Assembly: GCA_002778195.1 (NCBI GenBank)
Contig: PCDI01000006.1
Coordinates: 687,950 to 751,949 of the forward strand
Length of the DNA stretch: 64,000 bases
Origin: Raffaelea ambrosiae
Lineage: Eukaryota > Ascomycota > Sordariomycetes > Ophiostomatales > Ophiostomataceae
Direction: 5' to 3'
The position numbers and the translations under genes were made by a program. Under the pieces are notes generated by a model. That model was given only the letters and a program-made list of their open reading frames with translations, did no database searches and had not been told where the DNA came from. This document shows positions 24,001 through 33,597 of the stretch, piece after piece. Each line of letters opens with the position of its first letter. Within the stretch, counting starts at the first letter, position 1.

Positions 24001-24785
24001 TCCTCTCTCTGCTGCCGCCCATGCGCGTCCGTCAATAGTAAGTCACTGCCTCTCCCTCCTCTCCAATCCTGCGCTCAAAACAAGTACAACTGACACGCCA
24101 AACTAGCTCCATCTCCTCCTCTCCTCTCTGGAACCCCGACCGGGTCACTCTCACCTACTCCGTCCTCACCGGCGAGGCACGCTCCGGCGGGGGCATCTTT
24201 GAGGGTGTGGCCACGCACTACCTCTCGACTCTGGCTGCCGGCGACTCTGTTCACGTGGCCGTCCGCCCCAGCCATGCCGCCTTCCACCTGCCCAAGGATG
24301 TGGAGACCGTGCCCATTGTCCTGGCGGCGGCCGGCACGGGTCTGGCGCCCTTCCGCGGCTTCATCCAGGAGCGTGCCGCGCTCATTGGCAGCGGCCGCAA
24401 GCTGGCGCCGGCAATCCTGTTCTTTGGCTGCCGCGGCAAGGCCGACGACATTTACCGGGAGGAGCTCGACCACTGGCAAGAGCTGGGCGCCATTGACGTG
24501 CGCCGGGCGTACAGCCGCGAAAAGGGCAACCCGGAGACGCAGGAGTGTGTCCACGTGCAGGACCGGATCAAGCACGACTGGGAGGAGCTGGTGGCGCTGT
24601 GGAAGGAGGGTGCGCAGGCGTACGTGTGCGGCTCGCGGCACATGGGCGAGGGCGTGAAGCAGACGATTGTGCAGCTGCGGCTGGAGAGCCTGGAAAAGCT
24701 GAACAAGCCCGAAACCGAAGAAGAGGCGCTCAAGTGGTTTGAGGGCATCCGCAACGTGCGGTTTGCCACGGATGTGTTTGACTAA
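21048..24785 (+). CDS. bifunctional cytochrome P450/NADPH-P450 reductase (CYP505, P450foxy type)
   Basis: Six exons (21048-21168, 21304-21422, 21494-21529, 21584-23671, 23841-24037, 24107-24785) give 1079 residues, close to the roughly 1066 of Fusarium P450foxy. The heme domain has the I-helix AGHETT (272-277), ExxR as ETLR (328-331) and the heme-binding FGNGARACIG with Cys413. A short linker leads to the FMN flavodoxin domain (IYYGSNSGTCEAMA, about 506) and then the FAD/NADPH domain (TYRAGDYLAVLP, AAAGTGLAPFRG, VCGSRHMGEGVK). Family members carry out self-sufficient subterminal hydroxylation of fatty acids at the endoplasmic reticulum or in the cytosol. The start has an ACCATGG context. Exon 3 is only 36 nt. 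All key residues are present, so activity is expected. Confidence 0.95.
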
Positions 24786-25269
24786 AGCGGAGGGGAACCC
24801 GAGAGAAAGAAGGGGAGGCGAATAATGGATGTGTGATGATGCCTTTTCTTTTCTTTTTCTCTCCAAACTGGTATGGGGTTTATTTTTTTTCTTCTATTTT
24901 TTCTTCTGAACTGGTTGACGGGATTTGGGTATTTGTGTTTCTTCATGTAAATGACTCGACGGTTCTTGGTATATTTGTTCTTCTTCTTGTTTCTAGTTTT
25001 CTCTTCCTCCCTGCCCTTTGCAGCTAGCATTTCGCACTCGGTCAGACTGTAAATTGACACGACACCTTCAATTGTCAGAAACGCGTTCTGTGGTGTATTC
25101 GTTCCGTTTTGTGTGTGCACCGATGTGTACCGACATTCTCTCCCTTGGGGAATGTGGCCGTGGTTTTCTTCGCATTTCGTGGACAGACAGGAAGCGATAG
25201 GGCACAAAGAAAACCGAAAAACGCAGCAAGTTGTTTTGCCAGTAGAATTGGAGGGGGTATCTTGTTACG

Positions 25270-25311
<42 letters not shown>
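24786..25311. other. convergent 3' intergenic with CT microsatellite
   Basis: This lies between the stop codons of CYP505 and Psf2. It is T-rich (3' UTR-like) and ends in a CT dinucleotide run of about 20 units (25271-25312) that abuts the Psf2 stop codon. Confidence 0.7.

Positions 25312-25312
<1 letters not shown>
25271..25312. repeat. CT dinucleotide microsatellite
   Basis: About twenty CT units form the longest simple repeat in the window. On the Psf2 strand it is a GA tract directly after the TGA stop, so it will be at the start of the mRNA 3' UTR. Confidence 0.9.
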
Positions 25313-25317
<5 letters not shown>

Positions 25318-26295
25318 GCCCATCTCTTCGTCACTATCTTCGTCATAGTCGCCATACCCGCCATGGCCCCGTCCGCCTGCGTCGCCGTCGCCCCCTGCCA
25401 TGGCCTCTTCTTCGTCCCGCCGGCTCGCCTCCGCGGCCGCGCCCAGTTTCCGCACGCCGTCGTGCACCGCCCCGACCAGGCCCCGCATCTCGGCCAGCTC
25501 CATGGCGCCGATGCCGCGGATGTTGACGATGGCGGGCGATGCGTCGGCGTCCCCCCGCGACGCGAGGAGGGCCCGCACCTTGGCCGCCCGGGCTTCGGCC
25601 AGGTCGCGCAGCAGGGCGCGGACGTCGCCCACGGGGGCGGGCAGGTCGTCGGGCGCGTGGGCGAGCAGGATCTCGGCCATTTCGAACCAGTGGTAGGGCA
25701 GGAAGCCGGCGGGGGCGTCGGCGGTGCAGGACGGGAGGAAGGGCGGGGAGAGGGTCACGTCGGAGCGAGCAAAGGGGTTCCTGGAGGGGGAAAGTCGATT
25801 AGTCTGGCAGATTCGTGGGGTCCTCTTCACTCGGCTTCGCGGGCTGCTCGTGGGGCTTACCGGGCATGTCCTCGGCCGTCACTCCGGACGGGTGCTGGCG
25901 GCGGCGGCGTGAACGCCAGGCTCCCACCACGCCCCCCGCCGTCGACATCGCCCGCGTCCCGCGTCTCGAGCATGACGAGCTCCTGCAGGCTGGCCGGGTG
26001 CAGCCACGGCGGGGCGACGATGCTGGCGCGGCGTTGGCGCTTGAGCAGGAGGGCGAGCCAGAGAGGGAGGACGGCGCGGTGGGGAGGCCGGAGAGCGGGT
26101 GTCTCGCCCTGGGGAAGATGCGAAGGAGGGTTAGCCGACGAATGCGGACCAGCGGGAAAAGCGGTGGTGGTCCTATCATACTCCTAGCAACTTGATGGGC
26201 TCGAGGCGTTGCCGAGGCACGACAGTGACGGGTTCCATCTCGCAGAGAAATGCGACCTCTGACGGCACCAGGCCGCGTGGTAATGGGTGGGCCAT
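25312..26295 (-). CDS. PSF2: GINS complex subunit Psf2
   Basis: Three exons, 26295-26182, 26108-25861 and 25780-25312, give 276 residues. Psf2 is one of four GINS subunits of the replicative CMG helicase, required for initiation and fork progression in the nucleus. The family pattern is clear: SEVAFLCEMEPVTVVPRQRL near the N-terminus, then RPPHRAVLPLWLALLLKRQR, APPWLHPASLQEL, and LPYHWFEMAEILL with the following helical domain. The C-terminus is Gly/Asp-rich and acidic (DYDEDSDEEMGI). A disordered Pro/Gly loop after LQELVMLETRD is longer than in yeast. Donors are GTATGA and GTAAGC. The start at 26295 follows the first in-frame ATG and gives the full N-terminal sheet. Confidence 0.92.
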
Positions 26296-28194
26296 TGAGT
26301 TGTGTGTGGTTCTGAAAAAAAGAAGGACAAAAAAGAAGCGGTGGGTGTGGTTTGAAGAGGGACCGTGCGTAACCGAGAAGAGGCAGGGACCGGGCTGTCA
26401 GGTACAGATTGCTGTGGGGCAGTGAACTAGTGAACTACATAGTATTGAAATTCCCCCTTGGCAGCGTTCGTAACGGGATATACTCGTACATAGTAGTTAA
26501 AGCCTGGTCAAGACCGCCTTTCCAGCCCCACGTGTTTTGATAAAAAAAATAAGAAAGGCTAGGCGAGGCTGCAAAGCTGCTACTCGTACATAGTACATAG
26601 TATGTAGCTTGCAGGCATTAGCCAATGCCTTATCCCTTCACCGCAACGACGGCATCGTATATTCATTTCACCCGTCCTCCCTGAAATAAGGGTGGCTTGC
26701 AGCAAGGGCGAGCACAAGACTTATTAGCAAATGCGCGCCGCCCCCCCTCCTCCCTCCCAGATCAGCTGGTCTGAAACCTGCAGCATGTACGAGTATTCGT
26801 AGTGATAAAGTACGTCGCCCACACCCCTCCTCCGGGGAGCCCGCTCTTCCCGGCTGCGAAAGCGCAATTTCCACTGCATATGTGCTACTAATAGTAGTTA
26901 GGGTTCTACTATGTAGACATACCGCGCACGTCGTATTTGAATATGATGGCCGGCCGGTGTGAGCACACCGTAAGTTCGCTGCGACCCCTGTCCAGCACCC
27001 TCGGACAATGTCGTGGGCACAGGGATGATTTCCCAACAAATTTTTCCCATCCTCTGACCCAGCCCCCTTTTTTCTTTTTTTTTTTGTGCGATCATCCCAT
27101 CGTTCTTTCTCCGTGGGAGAGCTGGCACCTGGATGGGGAAGACGGACATCCGAAAGGGGAAACGGCACGAGGGCAACTAGGGCTCGCGAAGGAGCACAAA
27201 ATGAAATTGAAAAAGGGGTGAAAATGCGGCGTCGTTTGGTGGTGAGGCTTCAGCTAGGTAGGCCCCCCTTGGCTGGCAAGGCTGTAGGTGACGGATCAGA
27301 TAGGAATAGTAATATATGACGCCTCCAGACAACTAAGAAAAAGGAAAAGCACACACACATATGCAAAGACAAGAAGTCTCGTGCATATATGTATATGGAA
27401 TTAGTAGACGGCGTGCCGTACAAGCATGGCAAGGCTTGTTGTGACTTGAGGGGCCGTCATTTCGTGTCCGTAGACAGTAAACAGAAAGCAAAGGAGGAAA
27501 ACACACGCACACGCCCTCCCCCCTTTATTTTTCGTCCCCTTCCTGTGTCTAAAAAGAATCCGACGCCGGTCCAAATAACTGAGGCTGTGAAGTCGGCGGC
27601 GGCAGTATCCTGCGCCTCCCGCCGTGCTGTTTGTTGTTGAAGGTATTGGCTGTAGCATACCGTATGGTGTGATGAAGAGGGAGGCCGGAAACTCGAAAGC
27701 GAAAAGCAAAGGCATCAATGCACGAGCGAAAGTAGAGGCGAGAACGGAAACCAGGTCCGCCAGAGAGAGGCGAATGAACCCCATGTCCGGAGAGGCGGCC
27801 CGGGGAAGAAAAGCAAGAAAAGACGTCCGGGAAACAGACGCCACACAAAACGTGGAGCGAACAGCAGAAGCAAGGCCAGATCGGAAGCCCGGGACTCCCG
27901 AGTGAAAAGAAGAAAACGCCGAGAAGTTGTACAGTCGTGCCGAAAAGAAGGTGGAAGAGGATGAAGGGAAATGCCGGTCCATCACGCGGACTGGGTTCGG
28001 ACGGAAGGCTCGGCCCATGGACGCGATGAACCGCACCAGATCGATCGTGTCTAGAGGTTTTCTTCCGATTCGCTCTCGATCTCTGGTCGTCGCTTCGTGC
28101 CGGTCCAGTGGCTTCCGCGCGCACACCCACACCACAGAGGCACAGTTGTGCGTGATCCGCGAGCTGTGCCTGCCCGGGTGCTTTGGTGCTCCTT
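26296..28194. other. intergenic, no recognised gene
   Basis: This holds the Psf2 promoter side (26.3-26.6 kb), a set of TACTCGTAC/CATAGTA words at about 26487-26610 and 26785-26800, and G/A-rich sequence from 27.0 to 28.2 kb. An 894-bp open frame at 27401-28294 on the minus strand is compositionally biased, shows no domain, and its 5' part overlaps the last exon of the small Cys-rich gene in another frame. Confidence 0.45.
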
Positions 28195-28598
28195 CTACTT
28201 CAGAGGGACCTTGATTATTGCGCAATAGGTGCACCTCTCTAATCCACAACTGGGGCAGAAGTCCTTGGAGACTTTTATGCCACCAGTTCCGCAATTACAC
28301 TGCGCGTGTGTATATATCTTGTCAGCGATGCTCCTAAAAAAACGGCTTCATGAGACATACTCATCCTCAAAAAAGAGGCCAGGAGGGAGAACCAGGAGGG
28401 AGAAATGGCTTACGCAAGTCCAGAAGAAGACCACCTTCTTTCTGCTGGAAGGAGCCTATTTGGCGGAAACGGTAGAAAAAAACTAGTTAGCTCTGTTCCC
28501 ATTCTGTCTGTGGTGCTTGCTTTTGAAGCTGCTCTTTTTCTGATTTTGTTTCGATATCGGTCGGACATAGATACACCCAAGTCCCCACGACTCACCAT
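28195..28598 (-). CDS. 49-residue Cys-rich (zinc-ribbon-like) protein with an ATG-only first coding exon
   Basis: Three coding exons are inferred: 28598-28596 (ATG alone), 28455-28414 and 28299-28195, 50 codons with the stop. The start codon is followed directly by a GTGAGT donor. Intron 1 (140 bp) has GAGCTAACTAG as branch region and an AATAG acceptor. Intron 2 (114 bp) has GTAAGC, CTGAC and GCGCAG. All joins are phase 0. The protein begins MAPSSRKKVVFFWTC and continues with CNCGTGG, FCPSCG and ERCTYC. The cysteines therefore pair as CCNC, CPSC and CTYC, a likely zinc site. Short fungal proteins with a W-x-C-C-x-C-G start of this kind are common among unnamed Pezizomycotina proteins. The function is unknown. 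The conserved Cys spacing across two splice joins is the main support. Confidence 0.75.
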
Positions 28599-29001
28599 GG
28601 TTCAATTGTTACGAGGGAAGACAAGAAAAATAAACGAAAGAAATAAAACGAGCGCTTTTTGGGGAGGGGGGGAGGGGGTCTCTATGCCTCCCTCGTCGTG
28701 GGCTTCATAACAGCCACTTTTTTTCTCTTTTCTTGAATTGTTTGGTTGAATTTTTTTTTTTTTCGCCTGTGTGGAGTAACCTGCTTGCAATTGGCAAATC
28801 ACAGCGCCTGCAAGCTCTCGGTCGATCAAAAAAAAAAAAAAAAAAAAAAAAAGACGATAAAATTATCGTATTCGTATGCTGCTCACCGTTTTAGAAATGT
28901 CTCAGTAACAGACATATTCTTTGTGCGAGACATCAAAATATACCTGACAAATTATCAATTTATCAATTATTTACCTAATTATTTCTTTCCCTTGCCTCCC
29001 T
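28599..29001. other. intergenic with 24-base poly-A
   Basis: This separates the leader of the small Cys-rich gene (minus strand) from the end of the DHODH gene (minus strand). A run of about 24 A lies at 28829-28852, and the stretch next to the DHODH stop is AT-rich, as expected for a 3' UTR. No gene is seen. Confidence 0.6.
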
Positions 29002-30717
29002 TCACTTCTTTATCTTCTCACGCATCTCATGTTTGATTCTCGAAACAGTTCCGGCGCCGCCATAGACCAACCCAGTGTAAATCATGGCTACACTCGCACC
29101 AGCATCCAGCAACTGAAGAGCCTGGACACCGCTCGTTACACCACCCGACGCAAACAATGTCTTGCGGCCAACTGCCGGTGACACTGCCGGTGGCACTGCC
29201 AGCGCTGTGCCTGGTTGCGCTTGTGCTTCTTGTGTCCCCTGTGCTGCTGCTGCTGCTGCGGCCGCTCCGGCTCGTAACGTCTCCTCGTCGAGGCGTGTCC
29301 GATACCGCTGGACCAGCGCCAGCGTGCGTCCAAACATGGCCGGCCCCGAGAAGCCGCCTGTCTCGGCCAGCGCCTGCTGCTCCTTGCTGTCCAGCTTCAG
29401 CTGGCCCGGCACCAGCCCGGCGCGCCGCTTCGTCGTGTTGCCCACAATGATGCCGTCCACACCGCTGGCAAAGACCGCCTCGATGATGCCGTCGATCTGC
29501 GAGTCCTCGTCCTCGTCCGGGCTGACCTTGACCATAACGCGGGGCGGGATGGCGCGGGGAGGAGGCCCGAGCAGGCTGGCCGCAGAGGATGAAGCGGACG
29601 AGGAAGAAGATGGCTTCTTCGCCGTGGCCTGCGCCTCCTGGACGACCGCCGACAGGATCTGCGTCAGCGGCTCGACCGCCTGCAGGTCGCGCAGGCCGGG
29701 CGTGTTGGGGCTGCTGACGTTGACGACGAGCACGTCGGCGTACGGCGCCAGGCGCTTGACACAGTAGGCGTAGTCGTCGGCGACGGCGCGGACGTCGTGC
29801 TCGTCCGTGTCCTTGTTCTTGGCCACCTGGACGGCCAGCAGCCGGCCCGGACGGAGGCTACCCGGAGGGACGTTGGCCTTGCCAGCCAAAATATCCTCCT
29901 CCGTCACGCCGTGCTCCCGGGCAAATGCCCGGAGGCGTGCGCGCAGCCGGGCGGCCATGGCGTCGGCGCCGACGGAGTTGAGGCCGTAGCGGTTGACCAT
30001 GCCGTCGATGCTGGGGACGCGGAAGACGCGGGGCTTGGGGTTGCCGGCCTGGGGCCGGGGCGTGCAGCCGCCGACCTCGACGACGGCGGCGCCGAGGGCA
30101 AAGAGCGCATCGGGGATGTCGGCGTCCTTGTCGAGGCCGGCCGAGATGCCAATGGGGTTGCTCAGGAACAGGTCGTTGTTGTCAGAAGAAGAGAACACGT
30201 TTTGCACAGCCAAATCGGACGTCTCGGGAACACGGTCGCGGGGGTGCAGGCCGAGGCGGTACAGGACCTTGAGGGCCTCGGTGCCCATGTGGTGGGCGTC
30301 TTCGGCGTCGGGGAACACGGTGCGGAGGAGGGGCGGGACGACAAATTGGTGGACAGAGGCGCGCGTGTCGGTGCCGTAGATGTAGAGGACAACGAGGGAG
30401 AGGCCAACGGAGGCAGCGAAAAAGGCTGTGCGGAGACGTGAAATCGGGAGCGAATCGGTCGAGGCCGTCTGGGAGGCGATGGACGGGGACGATGTCGAGG
30501 GAGGAGGAGGAGACGTGGTAGAGGAGGATGCTGGTGGTGTCGTAGCAGAGGTCGGCGGGGGAGTGGCCGCAGAGGAGGGTGTTGTCGATGACGTCGAGGC
30601 CAGGCGCCGCAGGGACAGAGCTCGGCGAGGCAGGGGGGGATGCGAGGAAAGACGTCGTGATGAAGCTCGTAATACAGGCGCCCAAGCTGAGCGGCCGCGC
30701 AGGTAGAGCGACGCCAT
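29002..30717 (-). CDS. URA9: dihydroorotate dehydrogenase, class 2 (mitochondrial)
   Basis: One intronless frame of 571 residues. It catalyses the fourth step of pyrimidine synthesis, oxidising dihydroorotate to orotate with ubiquinone at the inner mitochondrial membrane. The N-terminus is Arg/Ser-rich and lacks acidic residues (MASLYLRGRSAWAPVLRASS), fitting a mitochondrial presequence. A Ser/Thr/Pro linker and one membrane segment (about 100-115, FAASVGLSLVVLYIYG) follow. Catalytic-domain motifs include GISAGLDKDADIPDAL, GGCTPRPQAGNPKPRVFR, NRYGLNS, VVNVSSPNTPGLRDLQ with the class 2 catalytic Ser, VMVKVSPD, and the FMN phosphate loop SGGVTSGVQALQLL. The start at 30717 sits in an ACGATGG context; an in-frame ATG 11 codons upstream is less likely. 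Ser and Ala runs near the middle and end are encoded by simple repeats. The symbol follows yeast and fungal usage. Confidence 0.93.
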   Translation of the reverse strand: MASLYLRGRSAWAPVLRASSRRLSSHPPLPRRALSLRRLASTSSTTPSSAATPPPTSATTPPASSSTTSPPPPSTSSPSIASQTASTDSLPISRLRTAFFAASVGLSLVVLYIYGTDTRASVHQFVVPPLLRTVFPDAEDAHHMGTEALKVLYRLGLHPRDRVPETSDLAVQNVFSSSDNNDLFLSNPIGISAGLDKDADIPDALFALGAAVVEVGGCTPRPQAGNPKPRVFRVPSIDGMVNRYGLNSVGADAMAARLRARLRAFAREHGVTEEDILAGKANVPPGSLRPGRLLAVQVAKNKDTDEHDVRAVADDYAYCVKRLAPYADVLVVNVSSPNTPGLRDLQAVEPLTQILSAVVQEAQATAKKPSSSSSASSSAASLLGPPPRAIPPRVMVKVSPDEDEDSQIDGIIEAVFASGVDGIIVGNTTKRRAGLVPGQLKLDSKEQQALAETGGFSGPAMFGRTLALVQRYRTRLDEETLRAGAAAAAAAAQGTQEAQAQPGTALAVPPAVSPAVGRKTLFASGGVTSGVQALQLLDAGASVAMIYTGLVYGGAGTVSRIKHEMREKIKK

Positions 30718-31939
30718 CGTTTTTGCTGCGAGTGACAACACACCCCCCAAAAAAAGAAGACAAGAAAAGAAAAGAAACGAACGGCACTGTCAATTGGACA
30801 GGGTCTGAGTGGCCAATGGGTCAGAAGTCGCGAGCGAGAACCCACTCGGACAAGCAAACCTGGGCCTTTGCTTTTTCGTCCTTTTTTTTTTTACAAATTT
30901 TTTTTTCCCCCTTGCTTTGCTCATCCGATTCAGAGCTTGAGCTCAGTAAGTCAGACGCCCCTTAACTAATGCGCCTCAAAAAAATAAAAGCCACGTGACA
31001 TTTCCCATACAAAAAAGTAGACTTTTACTGACATTTCGCGGTGACTTTTTTTAAAACAACGAAGTCCCCTTATCTCCGAACAATAAGTTTAATAAAGAGT
31101 CAGCACAGACCACGTGACTCAAGTCGAACTTACAACACGTGACTGAACGGCGTCCACCCACGGCACTGCACCCACTATCCACTCTCACATGCCAGACAAT
31201 GCGCCTAAAATTCAGCCCGGAAGATCAGGTACCACATTGTTAGAGTCTTGCCCCAACGACGAAAAAAGAAACGAGCATTTTTAAACTGTTTTTTTCCTCT
31301 TTTTCTCCTTTAATATATATGACCCCTTGATTATGTTTCCTTTTGGCCTTGTGGCATGAATTGGCTGTTCCCTCCCCCCCCCATTATCTTGCCTAGGTGG
31401 CATTTCCACCTACCCACCGAAGAATGGTCTTCATCTCGATGTCTGGCGGACCACCCTTCTCTTTCTCTATCCCATGCCCCGTCTAGATGCGGTCTATTGG
31501 ATCTGCAAAAAAAAAAAGCAGAAATGTGGAAGCGACAGACTTGTGAAACCGAACAATAGTATATACGAACAAAAATGGCGGATGGGGTCTAGAGCCCAGC
31601 TCTAGACCCAAAGAAGGGGACACAGGTAAGAACACAGGTAAGAACACAAGCCATAACACAGCAAAGGACACAGAGAATTAGCAATTGGTCTATGCAATGT
31701 GGCGATTGTTTGGCGGTTGGCCCACATGAGCCGTGTTCTAGTGTGTGGTCTAACCAAACATCCCGAGGTGCTCCGGTTTGACAGGTGTCGTGTGTCTCGT
31801 TGTCTCATGATGGTATGTGTCTCGTGAGCGGAATGATAATAAAATAAAATAAAACAGGGCTTGCGTGGCATCTGTCATATGGTCGGAGGCTGGGCAGGAC
31901 GAAATGCAAGTCGGGCCGAGTCTGTATCTGGTGTCTGGC
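30718..31939. other. intergenic between DHODH promoter and Mpv17-like 3' end
   Basis: This contains the presumed DHODH promoter with three CACGTGAC-type sites (next entry), a TATATAT stretch near 31313-31320, and an imperfect 15-16 base direct repeat (AACACAGGTAAG) near 31619-31650. The rest shows no gene. Confidence 0.55.
30990..31143. promoter_or_regulatory. cluster of three CACGTGAC E-box-like sites upstream of DHODH
   Basis: CACGTGAC occurs at about 30992, 31111 and 31135, roughly 270-420 bp upstream of the DHODH start codon. CACGTGAC is a binding core for bHLH factors of the Cbf1 type and a frequent fungal promoter word. That these sites act on the DHODH gene is inference from position only. 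Confidence 0.4.
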
Positions 31940-33597
31940 TTAGGCCGTCTTCGGCGTCTCGGCAGATGAAGTCGTCGTCGCCGTCGTCGTGGTCGGGCTC
32001 GCAGTGGGAGGACGAGGAGGTGCCACAACAGCAGTGGCAGGTGTGGCAGGTGTGGCAGTGACGGTGACCGCACTGGGAGAGGTGGCGGTGACGGCCGTGG
32101 CAGCAGCGACAGGTGTGGCAGCAGCGACGGGAGTGGCAGCAGCGACGGGAATGGCAGCAGCGACAGGTGTGGCAGCAGAGGCCTCGGGAGCTACTGCTGC
32201 TCCTGTTGCGGCCACCACCTTGCGATGGTCCACCTGGGTGTTCTCGTCGCGACGGTTCAGGTACACCAGGTACGTCTGCCAGGCGACGGCGATGATGCCG
32301 GAGAAGATGCTGCGGTATTCGAGCGGGACAAAGGCGAAGCTGACGGCGGTGACGGCCGGCCAGACCATGATGGAGTTGCTGAAGCTGATGGGCACGGTGC
32401 GGATGACGCGCTTGACGGCTTCGTTGACGGGCTCGCCGGCGAGGGTGGCGTGCATGAAGAAGAAGTAGCTGTTGAAGACGGGGGTGTAGACGAGCTGGTT
32501 GATGATGACCTTGGTGGCGAGGGAGAGGGTGCGCGAGGCATAGTTGAAGTTGTGGGAGAGGTAGACGACCCTGGTGGTGTTAGAAGAGTAGTGTTGGGAA
32601 GGCAGATCGAGTGGGCAGAGAGCCTGGGGAGGACCCGGAGGACCCGGAGGACCCGGAGGACCCGGACCGAGAGGTGCTAGGACAGGGACAGAGACAGAGA
32701 CAGAGATGCCGACAGAGATGCCGGACACTCGAGGGGGACTTACCATCGATACGTCGGGATGGCGGAGATGCCGCCGATGAGGATGGCCCGCATAAGGCGG
32801 ACCGTGCTGTACGGCTCGCGGTCGCTGTTCATGCGCTGGACGAAGTAATCGGCCGTGATGGAAATGAGCAGGCCGCTGATCAGCTGGGTCCAGTAGGGCC
32901 GTTTGCGCTGGTAGCGGGCGTACGAGTCGGCGGCCCAGGTCAGCGGGCCCAGGCGCTGCCACAGCGGCAGCGACGGCACGTTGTTGGCCACGGGGATCGG
33001 GTCGTCCGTGGGCGGCTCGGGCGCCGGCAGCATGATGTACTCTTCCTGGGCCGGCAGCGACTCGGTGGTGTTCTGGGGCGGCGGGGGGAGGGCCTCCACG
33101 TGGGTCGAGGAGCTCGAGGAGGCCGAGGAGGCCGAGGAGGCCGAAGAGGCATGCTCGCCGGACGCCTTGGTCTCGCCTTGGCCATCGGCAGCCGCTGCCG
33201 GCTCGGTTAGCGGCGGCTGCTGCTGCTCCGACGTTGGCGGCCGCTCGGAATCGGGCTCGGAATCGGGCTCAGGCTCGGGCTTGGTCGCGGCTGCCTGGGC
33301 GTGCTGCAGACGGCACGGACCCCGTGGGGTGGTGAACAACAACAGGCCATTGTTGGGGGCGCTGCAGACTGTGGCACGGCTTCTGCTGGTAGTGGTGGTG
33401 CTGCCCCTGGGGATACGTCGGCCCTGGCAGATGTCGTACGAGTAGGCCCGGACACAGCGGGGAGATGTCGCCTGGCGGATCGCCTGGCGGATCGACTGGC
33501 TGCAGACGCTCCCAATCTGGACCTTTGGCTGGGTTGGACGCTGCCGCAGCGTCTGCGGGCGCCAGAGAGCTCGCACAAGCAATTCTGCCGCCGCCAT
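31940..33597 (-). CDS. Mpv17/PMP22-family membrane protein with long repeat-rich ends
   Basis: Two exons, 33597-32744 and 32570-31940 (donor GTAAGT, branch CTAAC, acceptor CAG), give 494 residues. The Mpv17/PMP22 core spans about residues 225-425: WQRLGPLTWAADSYARYQRKRPYWTQLISG, ITADYFVQR, then FNYASRTLSLATKVIINQLVYTPVFNSYFF and VPLEYRSIFSG...WQTYLVYLNRRDE. Four hydrophobic segments are visible. Family members sit in mitochondrial inner or peroxisomal membranes. The core is preceded by about 220 disordered residues starting with an Arg-rich mitochondrial-type presequence and followed by about 70 residues of Ala/Thr/Pro repeats (PVAAAT units). Typical relatives are 200-300 residues. The transported substrate, if any, is unknown. 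Confidence 0.85.
32040..32185. repeat. coding minisatellite, about 18-bp units (PVAAAT repeats)
   Basis: On the plus strand, units of GTGGCAGCAGCGACRGG type recur about six times with small changes. In the Mpv17-like frame they encode PVAAAT/PVAAAI repeats in the C-terminal tail. Because the unit is a multiple of three, copy number can change without shifting the frame. Confidence 0.75.
32632..32667. repeat. 9-bp tandem repeat in the Mpv17-like intron
   Basis: Four copies of the unit GGACCCGGA lie inside the single intron of the Mpv17-like gene. The intron is longer than most in the window (173 bp), and the repeat accounts for part of that. Confidence 0.8.

Noticed and set aside
16361..24785. 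Secondary-metabolite cluster around the permease and CYP505
   Set aside because: No backbone synthase, tailoring set or pathway regulator is near. CYP505 fatty-acid hydroxylases commonly stand alone.
27401..28294. 297-codon minus-strand frame
   Set aside because: It overlaps the last exon of the Cys-rich micro-gene in another frame, is Ser/Phe/Arg-biased and shows no domain.
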